Positions 1 to 6,951 of a stretch of DNA of 32,056 bases are shown in pieces. Position 1 is the first letter of the stretch. The number at the start of each line of letters is the position of its first letter. The stretch covers positions 1-32,056 of the forward strand of contig NZ_JACHNY010000017.1 in the NCBI RefSeq assembly GCF_014199625.1, given 5' to 3'. The position numbers were made by a program, and so were the translations under genes. The DNA is from Sphingomonas abaci (GTDB lineage: Bacteria; Pseudomonadota; Alphaproteobacteria; Sphingomonadales; Sphingomonadaceae). The notes beneath the pieces were generated by a model, which saw only the letters and a program-made list of their open reading frames with translations, did not search any database and had not been told where the DNA came from.

Positions 1-138
1 CGCCGGCGGACCCGGAGCCAAGGTGGCCTGAGCCGCCCTGTTCGCTACCTGTTCAGCTTACCGCTGTCCGTGTCACAAACCTTGAGGTGCTCCCTAAAGC
101 GGCGCTCGAATAACGTGGTTGGCCGCCCCCTAGCGCAA

Positions 139-402
139 TTAGCGCAACTGGCTGTCCTTGCTGCCCCGGCGATTGATGCCGGTGAAGGTCGGGCGCTTAT
201 CGCGTTCGCTTTGACAGGCGACACAGGTTCTTACGCCGGGTATGGCCGTGCGGCGTTTCGCCGGGATTTCGTCGCCGCACACCTCGCAGTCGGTGCTACC
301 CTCGCCGGAAGGCAGACGCGATCGGGCGGCGAAAACCGCGTCCATGATCGTTGCATCAATCTGGTCCTGCACCGCACTATCGGGTGCCCATCCATTTGCC
401 AT
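139..402 (-). CDS. TraR/DksA-type C4 zinc-finger protein
   Basis: Predicted 87-aa protein. The C-terminal half carries a C4 zinc finger with Cys39-x2-Cys42 and Cys60-x2-Cys63, separated by the GDEIPAKRRTAIPG segment typical of the DksA/TraR family. Short members of this family are thought to bind in the RNA polymerase secondary channel and modulate transcription; that role is family knowledge, not shown here. The frame stays open upstream to 516, but I chose the ATG at 402 because GAGGAG lies 9 nt before it and because the predicted promoter (489-516) would sit inside the longer version. The gene is alone and minus-strand, with a FrmR-like operator in its promoter, so it probably responds to the same signal as the bd oxidase operon and frmA. 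Confidence 0.82.
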   Translation of the reverse strand: MANGWAPDSAVQDQIDATIMDAVFAARSRLPSGEGSTDCEVCGDEIPAKRRTAIPGVRTCVACQSERDKRPTFTGINRRGSKDSQLR

Positions 403-488
403 CGCCACAAGCTCCTCGATTTTGACCTTGGGGGTCAGATAGTCGGGGGCGCATGGGCCAAGCACGCGACTATCCAGCACAGCACCCG

Positions 489-516
489 AATATAGGGTAC
501 TCCCTACCAGTATCAA
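489..516 (-). promoter_or_regulatory. Promoter with embedded FrmR-like operator (TraR-like gene)
   Basis: Read on the minus strand, TTGATA (511-516) and TATATT (489-494) are separated by 16 nt, a good sigma-70 type promoter. The spacer holds a 17-bp element at 497-513, GTACTCCCTACCAGTAT on the plus strand, matching 15 of 17 positions of the one upstream of cydA. Its layout, AT-rich inverted ends around a 7-bp C/G tract, is that of CsoR/RcnR/FrmR family operators. Binding by the local FrmR is inferred. Confidence 0.7.
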
Positions 517-529
517 GGAGTGTGCAAAT

Positions 530-1426
530 TTAGCTCAGGACAGATTTATGGGGTTCCAGTGGCGGGGGTAGATCCTCTTCGCCAAGCAGCGACAACATAT
601 CCCGCTCGATTGTCCGCTTCATCGCATACAGCGGCAGACAGTTTGGCTCGACGCCGAACGGGTCTTCCAGCTCGTGACCCAGCGCATCGAGGCCGAAAAA
701 GGTATAGGCGGTGAGGAGCACCGGCAGGAGCGTCCACCAGTCGAGTGATCCTGCGAGCGCGAAGGGAAGCATCACGCAAAAGATAAGTGCGGTGCGATGG
801 AGCAGCAGAGAATAGGCGAACGGCACGGGCGTCGTGGATATCCGCTCACAAGCGCCCTGAACCTTGCCGAAGGATCGCATGTCTTCTGCCACGACGGCAT
901 AGTGAATCGGCGTAATGACGCCAGTCTGCTTTAGCTCGAGCAGCCTGCGCCCCATACGATCGAGCACGAGGTTCGTGACGTTCGGGCTCTTTGTCGCCGG
1001 GCCGATATCGACCCACGGCGCAATGGCGGCGATTTCATCCTCGCCGCGAAGGCGTGCGGTGAGGCCGCAGGCAAAGCCACATATGCTATGGAGCAACGCG
1101 CGCCGATCCTCGTCAGGGAGAAGCGATGTCTCGCGCGCGAACGAACGGGCCGAGATAATTAGCTCGCCCCAAAGCTGCCGCCCCTCCCACCATCGCGCAT
1201 AGCAGGCATTGTTGCGGAAGCTCATGAAGATCGAGAGCGCGATACCGATCAGGGTGAAAGGGATCGTCGAAATCCGCGCGAAAATGCCGGGATGGGCTTG
1301 GGCGGCCAGGATGGCGATCACACTGACGACCGCGATCGCCGCCAGCCTCCGTGCGATGCGCGGCAGGATCGAGCCATGCACGGTGAAAATGATATCTTGG
1401 AAGCTCGGTTGCGATCGAACGATCAT
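530..1426 (-). CDS. Bestrophin-like (UPF0187) membrane channel protein
   Basis: 298-aa membrane protein of the bacterial bestrophin family, which form pentameric ion channels. Family hallmarks visible are a hydrophobic pair of helices near residues 25-70 followed by FRNNACYARWWEGRQLWGEL, a second hydrophobic block around PFAYSLLLHRTALIF, and the C-terminal DPFGVEPNCLPL segment, which matches the conserved DPFG-E-x-DLPL motif. It follows the DUF2474 gene by 67 nt on the same strand, with a hairpin in between, so it is probably the distal gene of the cyd operon, perhaps at reduced level. Bestrophin next to a bd oxidase suggests ion or charge balancing at the membrane, which is speculative. Confidence 0.85.
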   Translation of the reverse strand: MIVRSQPSFQDIIFTVHGSILPRIARRLAAIAVVSVIAILAAQAHPGIFARISTIPFTLIGIALSIFMSFRNNACYARWWEGRQLWGELIISARSFARETSLLPDEDRRALLHSICGFACGLTARLRGEDEIAAIAPWVDIGPATKSPNVTNLVLDRMGRRLLELKQTGVITPIHYAVVAEDMRSFGKVQGACERISTTPVPFAYSLLLHRTALIFCVMLPFALAGSLDWWTLLPVLLTAYTFFGLDALGHELEDPFGVEPNCLPLYAMKRTIERDMLSLLGEEDLPPPLEPHKSVLS

Positions 1427-1467
1427 ATTCCGTGGAATGTCCTTCGCCTGTTTGCCAGCATTTCCAT

Positions 1468-1493
1468 CGGCAGCTCGTCGAAACGAGCTGCCG
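1468..1493 (-). terminator. Stem-loop between cydX-like gene and bestrophin gene
   Basis: Perfect 11-bp inverted repeat CGGCAGCTCGT/ACGAGCTGCCG around a 4-nt loop, starting immediately after the stop codon of the DUF2474 gene. On the minus strand the loop reads TTCG, a stabilising tetraloop. No T-tract follows, so it may be an attenuator or an mRNA-stabilising hairpin rather than a full terminator. Confidence 0.6.
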
Positions 1494-1610
1494 TCAGGGT
1501 TTGAGGATGAAGCGAATGACCTGCGCGACAGCCCCCAGCGCCAAAACGCTGGCCGCCCAGATTAAGACCATCCAGGCGAGCCGTCGACCGAGAGGTTTAG
1601 GCTCGTCCAT
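1494..1610 (-). CDS. Small bd-oxidase subunit (DUF2474/CydX-like)
   Basis: 38-aa protein with a charged N-terminus (MDEPKPLGRRLAW) and one membrane helix at about residues 13-35, ending IRFILKP. This fits the DUF2474 family, whose genes typically lie directly after cioB/cydB and which resemble the CydX/CbdX single-helix subunits that stabilise bd oxidases. The ATG overlaps the cydB stop codon in TGATG, so translation is coupled. It is too short for ordinary ORF cut-offs. Family assignment rests on length, helix position and location. Confidence 0.8.
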   Translation of the reverse strand: MDEPKPLGRRLAWMVLIWAASVLALGAVAQVIRFILKP

Positions 1611-2620
1611 CAATGATACCCATGCGTGCCGACCTTACCGCGGAACACCCAATAGGCCCACGCGGTATAGCCGAGAATGATCGGAATGATGACGGCCGCA
1701 CCCGCCAGCATGAAGAGCTGGCTTTGCGGGGGAGCGGCTGCATCCCAGATCGTGACGGCGCGGGGAACAACATAGGGGTAGATACTGATCCCCAGCCCAA
1801 CGAAACCGAGAAAGAACAGGCCAAGCGCCATAATGAAGGGCAGGCGCTCCGCGCCGCGCTTCAGGCTCCAGAAGAAGGTTGCAGCGCAGATCGCCACCAG
1901 CAGAGGAACCTGCGCGGTGAGAAGCACGCCGGGCATCGCAAACCAGCGTCGCCAATAGTCATAGGTCAGGAACGGCGTCGCCGCACTGACGGCGAAAAGC
2001 GCGAGTAGCGTCGCCCCGCCGAGCCAAAATGCCAGTCGACGGGCGCGTTCCTGGCCCGGCCCTTCGGTTTTCCAGACCAGCCAGGCCGCGCCTAGAAGCG
2101 CATATCCGATCACGACTGCCGCGCCGGTCAAGAGGCTGAACGCGCTCAACCAATCCAGCCATCCCCCTGCATAGGCATCGGCCTCGACCCGCACGCCTTG
2201 CAGGATCGCGCCCAGCGTGATCCCCTGCGAGAACGCCGCGAGAACGGACCCAAAGCTGAAGGCGACATCCCAGAAGGGACGATGGCGCGGATCTCGCCAG
2301 CGAAACTCGAATGCGACCCCGCGAAACACGAGACCGAGCAACATCGCGATGATGAGCGGGTAGGTCGCGGGAAGGATGATGGCGTAGGCAAGAGGAAAGG
2401 CCGCGAAGAGACCGCCTCCGCCCAGCACGAGCCATGTTTCATTGCCATCCCAGACCGGCGCGATCGAGTTCATTGCCTGATCGCGCTCTCCTCCGACCGA
2501 AAGGTTCGGAAAGAGGATGCCGATCCCCAGATCGAACCCGTCCATCACGACATAGGCGAAGACAGCAAAGCCGATGATACCGGCCCAGATTATGGTGAGA
2601 TCGAGGTGCTCCACGTTCAT
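1610..2620 (-). CDS. cydB: Cytochrome bd-type quinol oxidase subunit II
   Basis: 336-aa integral membrane subunit II of a cytochrome bd-type terminal oxidase, which oxidises ubiquinol and reduces O2 to water in the cytoplasmic membrane. Recognisable are the N-terminal helix with VVMDGFDLGIGIL, the WDGNETWLVLGGGGLFAAFP segment, and the FRGVAFEFR motif. Several further hydrophobic segments run to the C-terminus. Its ATG overlaps the cydA stop as ATGA, and its stop overlaps the DUF2474 start as TGATG, so three subunits are translationally coupled. Its length and the following DUF2474 gene fit the cyanide-insensitive (CioB) branch better than E. coli CydB. Confidence 0.95.
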   Translation of the reverse strand: MNVEHLDLTIIWAGIIGFAVFAYVVMDGFDLGIGILFPNLSVGGERDQAMNSIAPVWDGNETWLVLGGGGLFAAFPLAYAIILPATYPLIIAMLLGLVFRGVAFEFRWRDPRHRPFWDVAFSFGSVLAAFSQGITLGAILQGVRVEADAYAGGWLDWLSAFSLLTGAAVVIGYALLGAAWLVWKTEGPGQERARRLAFWLGGATLLALFAVSAATPFLTYDYWRRWFAMPGVLLTAQVPLLVAICAATFFWSLKRGAERLPFIMALGLFFLGFVGLGISIYPYVVPRAVTIWDAAAPPQSQLFMLAGAAVIIPIILGYTAWAYWVFRGKVGTHGYH

Positions 2621-4029
2621 GCCTCCCGTCCGGTTGATGCCACGACGCCGCTTGCCGGCGTGATGCCCGCCGCGCGTTGCGGCACCTTGGACGGTTCCGG
2701 TTCACCGGCTGCGGGCGGCTTTGCCATCATCCGGAGCAAATAATAGGTGCCGGCCCCGAACGCGCCGAAATAGACGAGGATGAAAGCGACGAGGGACGCC
2801 GCGACAGCCGGAGCGGCCAGGGGGGAGTGGGACTCCGCGGTTCGCAGCAGGCCGTATACGGTGAAGGGCTGTCGGCCTACTTCCGTCGTCACCCATCCTG
2901 CTATGACCGCGACAAAGCCTGACGGACCAAGCGCGAGAGCGGCGCGGTGCAGCCAGCGCCAGTCATAGAGCTTGCCGCGCCAGCGGGCGAGCAGGCTCCA
3001 GAGGCCCAACCCAAGCATGGCGAGGCCCATCGCCACCATGATCCGAAACGACCAGAAGACGATCGGCGTGGGCGGCCAGCGATCGCGCGGGAAGTCGTTG
3101 AGGCCGGGGAGGGGCGCTTTGGGATCGTGCTTGAGGATCAGCGATCCCAGATAGGGGATTTCGATCTTGCCGTGGACCACCGCATCCTTGTTGCTCGGGA
3201 GGCCGAAAAGGATGAGCGAAGCGCCCTCGGGGCTGGCCTCATAATGACCTTCCATCGCGAGAACTTTTGTCGGCTGATGCTCAAGCGTGTTGAGGCCGTG
3301 CTGATCGCCCGCGAGAATCTGGATCGGCGCCACAAGCGCCGCCATCCACATCGCCATGGAGAACATCTTGCGCGCGCCGGGATTCGCGCGGTCGCGCAGA
3401 AGGTGCCATGCTCCTACGGCCCCGACGACCATTGCCGTGGTCAGGTAGGCGCCGATGACGGTATGGACGAGGCGATAGGGAAAGCTCGCGTTGAAGATGA
3501 TCGGAAGCCACGAACCTGCGGGCACGAACTGGCCCTTGGCATTGATCGCATAGCCTGCCGGCGTCTGCATCCAGCTATTCACGGAAATGATCCAGGTCGC
3601 CGAGATGAGCGTCCCGACGGCGACCATGCAGGTCGCGAAAAAATGCGGGCCCCTGCCTACCTTGTTGATGCCGAACAGCATCACGCCAAGGAAACCGGCT
3701 TCAAGGAAGAACGCGGTCAGAACCTCATAGGCCATGAGCGGGCCGATGACCGGACCGGCCTTGGCCGAAAATACCGACCAGTTCGTCCCGAACTGGTAGG
3801 ACATCACCACGCCCGAGACCACACCCATGCCGAACGCGACGGCGAAGATCTTGAGCCAGTAGCGATAGAGGTTCGCATACACACCGCTGCCGGTCTTCAA
3901 CCACAACCCTTCAAGCACCATGAGATAGCTTGCCGTGCCGATGGAGAAGGCCGGGAAGATGAAGTGGAATGAGACCGTGAACGCGAATTGCGCCCGGGCC
4001 AGGATTACCGGATCGAGATTCTCAATCAC
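2617..4029 (-). CDS. cydA: Cytochrome bd-type quinol oxidase subunit I (CioA-like)
   Basis: About 470-aa subunit I, which carries the haems and the quinol site. The N-terminal segment LARAQFAFTVSFHFIFPAFS contains the His that ligates the high-spin haem; YRLVHTVIGAY supplies a second haem His; the quinol loop follows GDQHGLNTLEHQPTK. The loop is short, as in cyanide-insensitive oxidases. Start choice: an ATG at 4035 has GGGAGGA almost touching it, while the in-frame GTG at 4029 lies 7 nt after GGAGG and is preferred; the difference is two residues. First gene of the operon cydA-cydB-DUF2474-(bestrophin), driven by the operator-bearing promoter at 4162-4189. Confidence 0.93.
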   Translation of the reverse strand: MIENLDPVILARAQFAFTVSFHFIFPAFSIGTASYLMVLEGLWLKTGSGVYANLYRYWLKIFAVAFGMGVVSGVVMSYQFGTNWSVFSAKAGPVIGPLMAYEVLTAFFLEAGFLGVMLFGINKVGRGPHFFATCMVAVGTLISATWIISVNSWMQTPAGYAINAKGQFVPAGSWLPIIFNASFPYRLVHTVIGAYLTTAMVVGAVGAWHLLRDRANPGARKMFSMAMWMAALVAPIQILAGDQHGLNTLEHQPTKVLAMEGHYEASPEGASLILFGLPSNKDAVVHGKIEIPYLGSLILKHDPKAPLPGLNDFPRDRWPPTPIVFWSFRIMVAMGLAMLGLGLWSLLARWRGKLYDWRWLHRAALALGPSGFVAVIAGWVTTEVGRQPFTVYGLLRTAESHSPLAAPAVAASLVAFILVYFGAFGAGTYYLLRMMAKPPAAGEPEPSKVPQRAAGITPASGVVASTGREA

Positions 4030-4161
4030 CAACATTCCTCCCTGTTTTGTCCCGCCGATGTTCGTCCGATTGTCCTCTGCAGAGGCTTTGCGATTCGAAC
4101 ACAGGGCTTGGGGGCCGGACGCGCGCCATTTCCTTTGGTGCAGCGATCCGATCGGGCCGGC

Positions 4162-4189
4162 AATATATCATACTCCCCACCAGTGTCAA
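4162..4189 (-). promoter_or_regulatory. cydA promoter with embedded FrmR-like operator
   Basis: On the minus strand TTGACA (4184-4189) and TATATT (4162-4167) are 16 nt apart, near consensus. The element ATACTCCCCACCAGTGT (4170-4186, plus strand) fills the spacer, so a bound repressor would block polymerase. The layout is the same as at 489-516. Transcription would begin near 4155, leaving a leader of about 120 nt before cydA. Confidence 0.75.
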
Positions 4190-4301
4190 GGGGGTAGGAA
4201 CCCAGGTCTGGCGTTCGATGTTTCTGGAGGCGTAGGGGAAGGTTCAGGCTCGCTTCGGCCGAAATTTGAGGTGTCAGCGCGGCGCAAGGCACAGGATAGG
4301 G

Positions 4302-4329
4302 TTGAAACTCCCCCCCTGTATAGTATGTG
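4302..4329 (+). promoter_or_regulatory. frmR promoter and autoregulatory operator
   Basis: Element AAACTCCCCCCCTGTAT at 4305-4321 has the same 5-7-5 layout as the other sites, with an unbroken run of seven C. It overlaps a TTGAAA -35-like box (4302-4307); the -10 is poor (TATGTG, 4324-4329, or TAGTAT, 4321-4326, at short spacing). It lies about 30 nt before the frmR start, as expected for autorepression in this family. Confidence 0.6.
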
Positions 4330-4353
4330 CATATCAACAGTCAGGAAAGCGCG

Positions 4354-4644
4354 ATGCCACATTCACCAGAAGAGAAGAAGCGGGCCATAACACGCCTGCG
4401 TCGCATCAAGGGGCAGGCGGAAGCGCTTGAACGCGCGATCGAGGCCGGAACGGATTGCGCCCCTTTGCTCCAACAGATTGTGGCGATGCGGGGCGCCACC
4501 AACGGGTTGATGGCAGAAGTGATGGAAGGCCATCTCCGTGAGACCTTCGGCCCCGCCAACGGCGCGCATGGGGAAAATGGAGCCAGCCCATTCGACGACG
4601 ACATGGAGGGTATAATGCGGATATTGCGAACCTATCTTAAGTAG
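4354..4644 (+). CDS. frmR: Formaldehyde-responsive repressor, FrmR/CsoR/RcnR family
   Basis: 96-aa all-helical DNA-binding repressor. It begins MPHSPEEKKRAITRLRRIKG and carries Cys35 and His60, with Pro2 at the N-terminus. In E. coli FrmR, Pro2 and Cys35 are the residues crosslinked by formaldehyde, so the sensing chemistry should be conserved. The conserved RRIKGQ and ALERAIEAG blocks fit the family. I chose the ATG at 4354 rather than 4327 because AGGAAAG precedes it at 4-5 nt and MPHSPEE is the usual family start. It is divergent from the cyd operon. Matching operators at five places in the window suggest it controls cydA, the TraR-like gene, frmA and itself. Confidence 0.93.
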   Translation: MPHSPEEKKRAITRLRRIKGQAEALERAIEAGTDCAPLLQQIVAMRGATNGLMAEVMEGHLRETFGPANGAHGENGASPFDDDMEGIMRILRTYLK

Positions 4645-4749
4645 GTCTTAGAAACCGCAGTACCTGTATATAGATTTATAAGAACAATTTTTTACCGATC
4701 GGCAATATAATGACGGTGCGCCCAATTTTCGCGTGGTACGACTTATGGG

Positions 4750-4819
4750 TTGGTATTTTCATAGATCGCCCTAAGCGGCGTATCTACATTTTTCCAGTTC
4801 CATGCTTTGGTATTTTCAT
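4750..4819. repeat. Direct repeat upstream of lysR
   Basis: TTGGTATTTTCAT occurs twice, at 4750-4762 and 4807-4819, 57 bp apart; extended left by five bases the two copies match in 16 of 18 positions. The surrounding 265-nt gap (4645-4909) is unusually AT-rich. The copies may be binding sites for the LysR regulator or another factor. Confidence 0.45.
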
Positions 4820-4909
4820 TCAGCTTCGCGTGCCACCGGCATCATAACTTGATTGCGGGACTGCAATTTGTGGTTCCACTGGAAAATCGCAACTGGATGA
4901 GAACACGTT

Positions 4910-5830
4910 ATGATCGTCAAGAATTTCGGATATCTGATTGCGCTCGATCAGGAAGGCCATTTCGGTAGGGCAGCCAAGAGCTGCAACGTGTCGCAGCCCA
5001 CGCTTTCCGCCGGCATCAAGCAGCTCGAACAGGACTTGGGTGTGGAGATCGTGCGGCATGGCCGGCGTTATGACGGACTCACATCGGAAGGTGAGACTGT
5101 GCTGGCCTGGGCGAAGAAGATCGAGAGCAACTGCGAGGGGCTGGAGCGCGACCTTTCGGCCCAGAAACGTGGGCTGGAAGGTCAAATTCGCCTGGGCGTG
5201 CTGTCGGCCACGTCGATCATGGCATCGATCCTCAGCCTTGCCCTCGCTGAAAGGATGCCGCTCCTCGAACAGTGCATTTGCACAGCGCAAACCTCGTCGC
5301 TGACCAAAGCCTTGCTGACGCATGAAATGGACATGGCGCTGGTCTATCTCGAAGACATATCTGAGGAGGACTTTGACACGCACCTTCTCTACCGGGAGCG
5401 GATCGTCGTTTTCCAGGCATCCGGCGACCCGCTCCCGCGACAGGTTTCATGGGATCATGTCGCCGAGCTGCCTTTGTGCATCTTGGACTGCGCGCTACCC
5501 AAAGCCGCGCGTTCTAGACTCGGGCACCGTGCCGCAAAGTCGATCAGGACCAACAATGTCGATGTTCTCGCTGCCCATATCGCAAGTGGGCGATATGCCA
5601 CCGTCCTTCCGCAATCTCTCGCAACCTATTTTGCTCGGATTTCCGACATTCGGGCGGTTGAAGTCGCAGGTGAGGGCGCAGATGCCGCTGTTGGATTGGC
5701 CATGCCCAGAAATGGGGTGAAATCGACACCCACAGCCGCGCTGTTCGAAATAGTCCGCGCACCCGAGACAATGGCCTCGATAGAGGCCGCTCTGGACCTG
5801 TACCGCCAGTTCCAACCCGAAGGGGGCTGA
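4910..5830 (+). CDS. LysR-family transcriptional regulator
   Basis: 306-aa LysR-type regulator. The N-terminal winged helix-turn-helix is clear at residues 17-44 (HFGRAAKSCNVSQPTLSAGI then KQLEQDLG), followed by a linker helix and a substrate-binding effector domain starting near residue 92 (GQIRLGVLSA). The effector is unknown. It is convergent with the SDR gene, whose 3' end is 44 nt away, and lies between frmR and fdhA, so control of the SDR or fdhA is possible. LysR proteins usually regulate a neighbouring promoter, and the palindrome at 6686-6728 is a candidate site. The RBS is weak (GGATGAGA). Confidence 0.9.
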   Translation: MIVKNFGYLIALDQEGHFGRAAKSCNVSQPTLSAGIKQLEQDLGVEIVRHGRRYDGLTSEGETVLAWAKKIESNCEGLERDLSAQKRGLEGQIRLGVLSATSIMASILSLALAERMPLLEQCICTAQTSSLTKALLTHEMDMALVYLEDISEEDFDTHLLYRERIVVFQASGDPLPRQVSWDHVAELPLCILDCALPKAARSRLGHRAAKSIRTNNVDVLAAHIASGRYATVLPQSLATYFARISDIRAVEVAGEGADAAVGLAMPRNGVKSTPTAALFEIVRAPETMASIEAALDLYRQFQPEGG

Positions 5831-5862
5831 CCGTTCATGCCGTGCTATCGCAGCATGAACGG
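5831..5862. terminator. Bidirectional hairpin between lysR and SDR
   Basis: Perfect 10-bp inverted repeat CCGTTCATGC/GCATGAACGG (5831-5840, 5853-5862), with an inner TGC/GCA pairing in the loop, beginning right after the lysR stop and lying between two convergent genes. No T-tract is present. Confidence 0.6.
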
Positions 5863-5874
5863 TCGCGCGACCCA

Positions 5875-6549
5875 CTATTCGACGTAGATCATTTTCTTGG
5901 TCATCCCGCCGTCGACCACAAGCGTTTGCCCGGTAACAAAGCCGGCGGACGCCAGATATAGCACGGCCTCGGCAATGTCCTGGGGGCGACCGACCCGGCC
6001 AACCGGATGCTGCGCCTCGTCCTCGGCGCGCAGATTCGTGTCATTGGTGATCCAACCAGGTGCGATTGTATTGACCCGGATTTTGGCGCCAAGTTGCACC
6101 GCCAGCGCCTGCGCGAGTGCCACCATGCCACCTTTCGCAGCGGCATAGGCAAAGTCGATGCCTTGGGACATCAACGCGCGGGTGGAAGCCATCATGACAA
6201 TCGAACTGCCATCGGTGAGCAGGGGCAATGCCGCTCGCGACATCAGAAAGGCCCCGGTCAGATGGCTGCCAATGGTGCTGTTCCACTGGTCGAGCGAGGT
6301 GTCACCGAGCTGCATGAATGTGTCGTAAACAAGCCCACCATTGTTGACGAGCAAGTCCAGTCGATCCCAGCCAAGGGCACGAAAAGCCTCGGCTACGGAC
6401 TCTTCGCTGGCAAGATCGCAATGGATCTGTTGACCGATCGCTCCTTCCTTCAAATCGAAGGATGCCACCTCCCAACCTTCATCCAATAAGGCGGAACATA
6501 TAGCCTGACCGATTAGCCCCGATCCTCCTGTTACAATAGCGCGTTTCAT
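5875..6549 (-). CDS. SDR-family NAD(P)-dependent oxidoreductase
   Basis: 224-aa classical short-chain dehydrogenase/reductase with a Rossmann fold. The cofactor motif TGGSGLIG is at residues 7-14, the NNGG variant of the NNAG motif at 69-72, catalytic Ser near 122 and the active-site YAAAK at 135-139. The C-terminal VLYLASAGFVTGQTLVVDGG is typical. A well placed AGGAG precedes the ATG by 5 nt. Substrate cannot be read from sequence. It is short for the family and divergent from fdhA, sharing a 402-nt intergenic region, so it might act on an aldehyde or alcohol produced in the same pathway (inference). Confidence 0.88.
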   Translation of the reverse strand: MKRAIVTGGSGLIGQAICSALLDEGWEVASFDLKEGAIGQQIHCDLASEESVAEAFRALGWDRLDLLVNNGGLVYDTFMQLGDTSLDQWNSTIGSHLTGAFLMSRAALPLLTDGSSIVMMASTRALMSQGIDFAYAAAKGGMVALAQALAVQLGAKIRVNTIAPGWITNDTNLRAEDEAQHPVGRVGRPQDIAEAVLYLASAGFVTGQTLVVDGGMTKKMIYVE

Positions 6550-6951
6550 AAGAACTCCTTTCTGTCAGAGGATGATAGAGAGACCGGCACCATTGCGCCA
6601 ACACAACTCAAGTCCAGAGAACGGGCGCATAGGGCGTCACCCTGATAGACTTCAACTGCGCCTTGTCTTCCAGAAACATTATGCTTGCTGCAATGGAATA
6701 TGATATATCATCTTGTTGCATTGCGGCAGTCATTCTCCTGTAGCTTGGTCATAGGAATTTCCGATCTTGGGATAGAATCTTCGAGTTTGCTCCGAAGGAG
6801 AAGCGCCGCCATTCTGCCAAGACGGTAATGATGAGACTGGCAACGACACTACTATGCTGCGCTGAATTAATTCGGTGCGGCATGTTGATCCGTGTCAAGT
6901 CCTACTCTCGTCAATACTTGGGGGGGCGTGAAAAAACGCAGGAGATATCTG
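6550..6951. other. Divergent SDR/fdhA intergenic region
   Basis: 402 nt without a credible gene, holding the promoters for the divergent SDR and fdhA genes. It contains the inverted-repeat structure at 6686-6728. A G-rich ATACTTGGGGGGG run at 6914-6926 lies 25 nt before the fdhA start and resembles half of the FrmR-like operator, but the other half is missing. Confidence 0.6.
6686..6728. promoter_or_regulatory. Nested palindrome, candidate regulator site
   Basis: A perfect 12-bp palindrome ATGATATATCAT (6700-6711) is flanked by arms TGCTGCAATG (6686-6695) and CATTGCGGCA (6719-6728), which pair at 9 of 10 positions. The nesting suggests a dimer or tetramer binding site, possibly for the adjacent LysR protein. 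Confidence 0.45.

Noticed and set aside
1..138. Possible 3' end of a gene ending with TGA at 29-31
   Set aside because: Only nine codons are visible, so no frame can be supported.
6914..6930. Possible sixth FrmR-like operator before fdhA
   Set aside because: Only ATACT plus a G run fits; the second AT-rich end is CGTGA instead of AGTAT and it lies close to the RBS.
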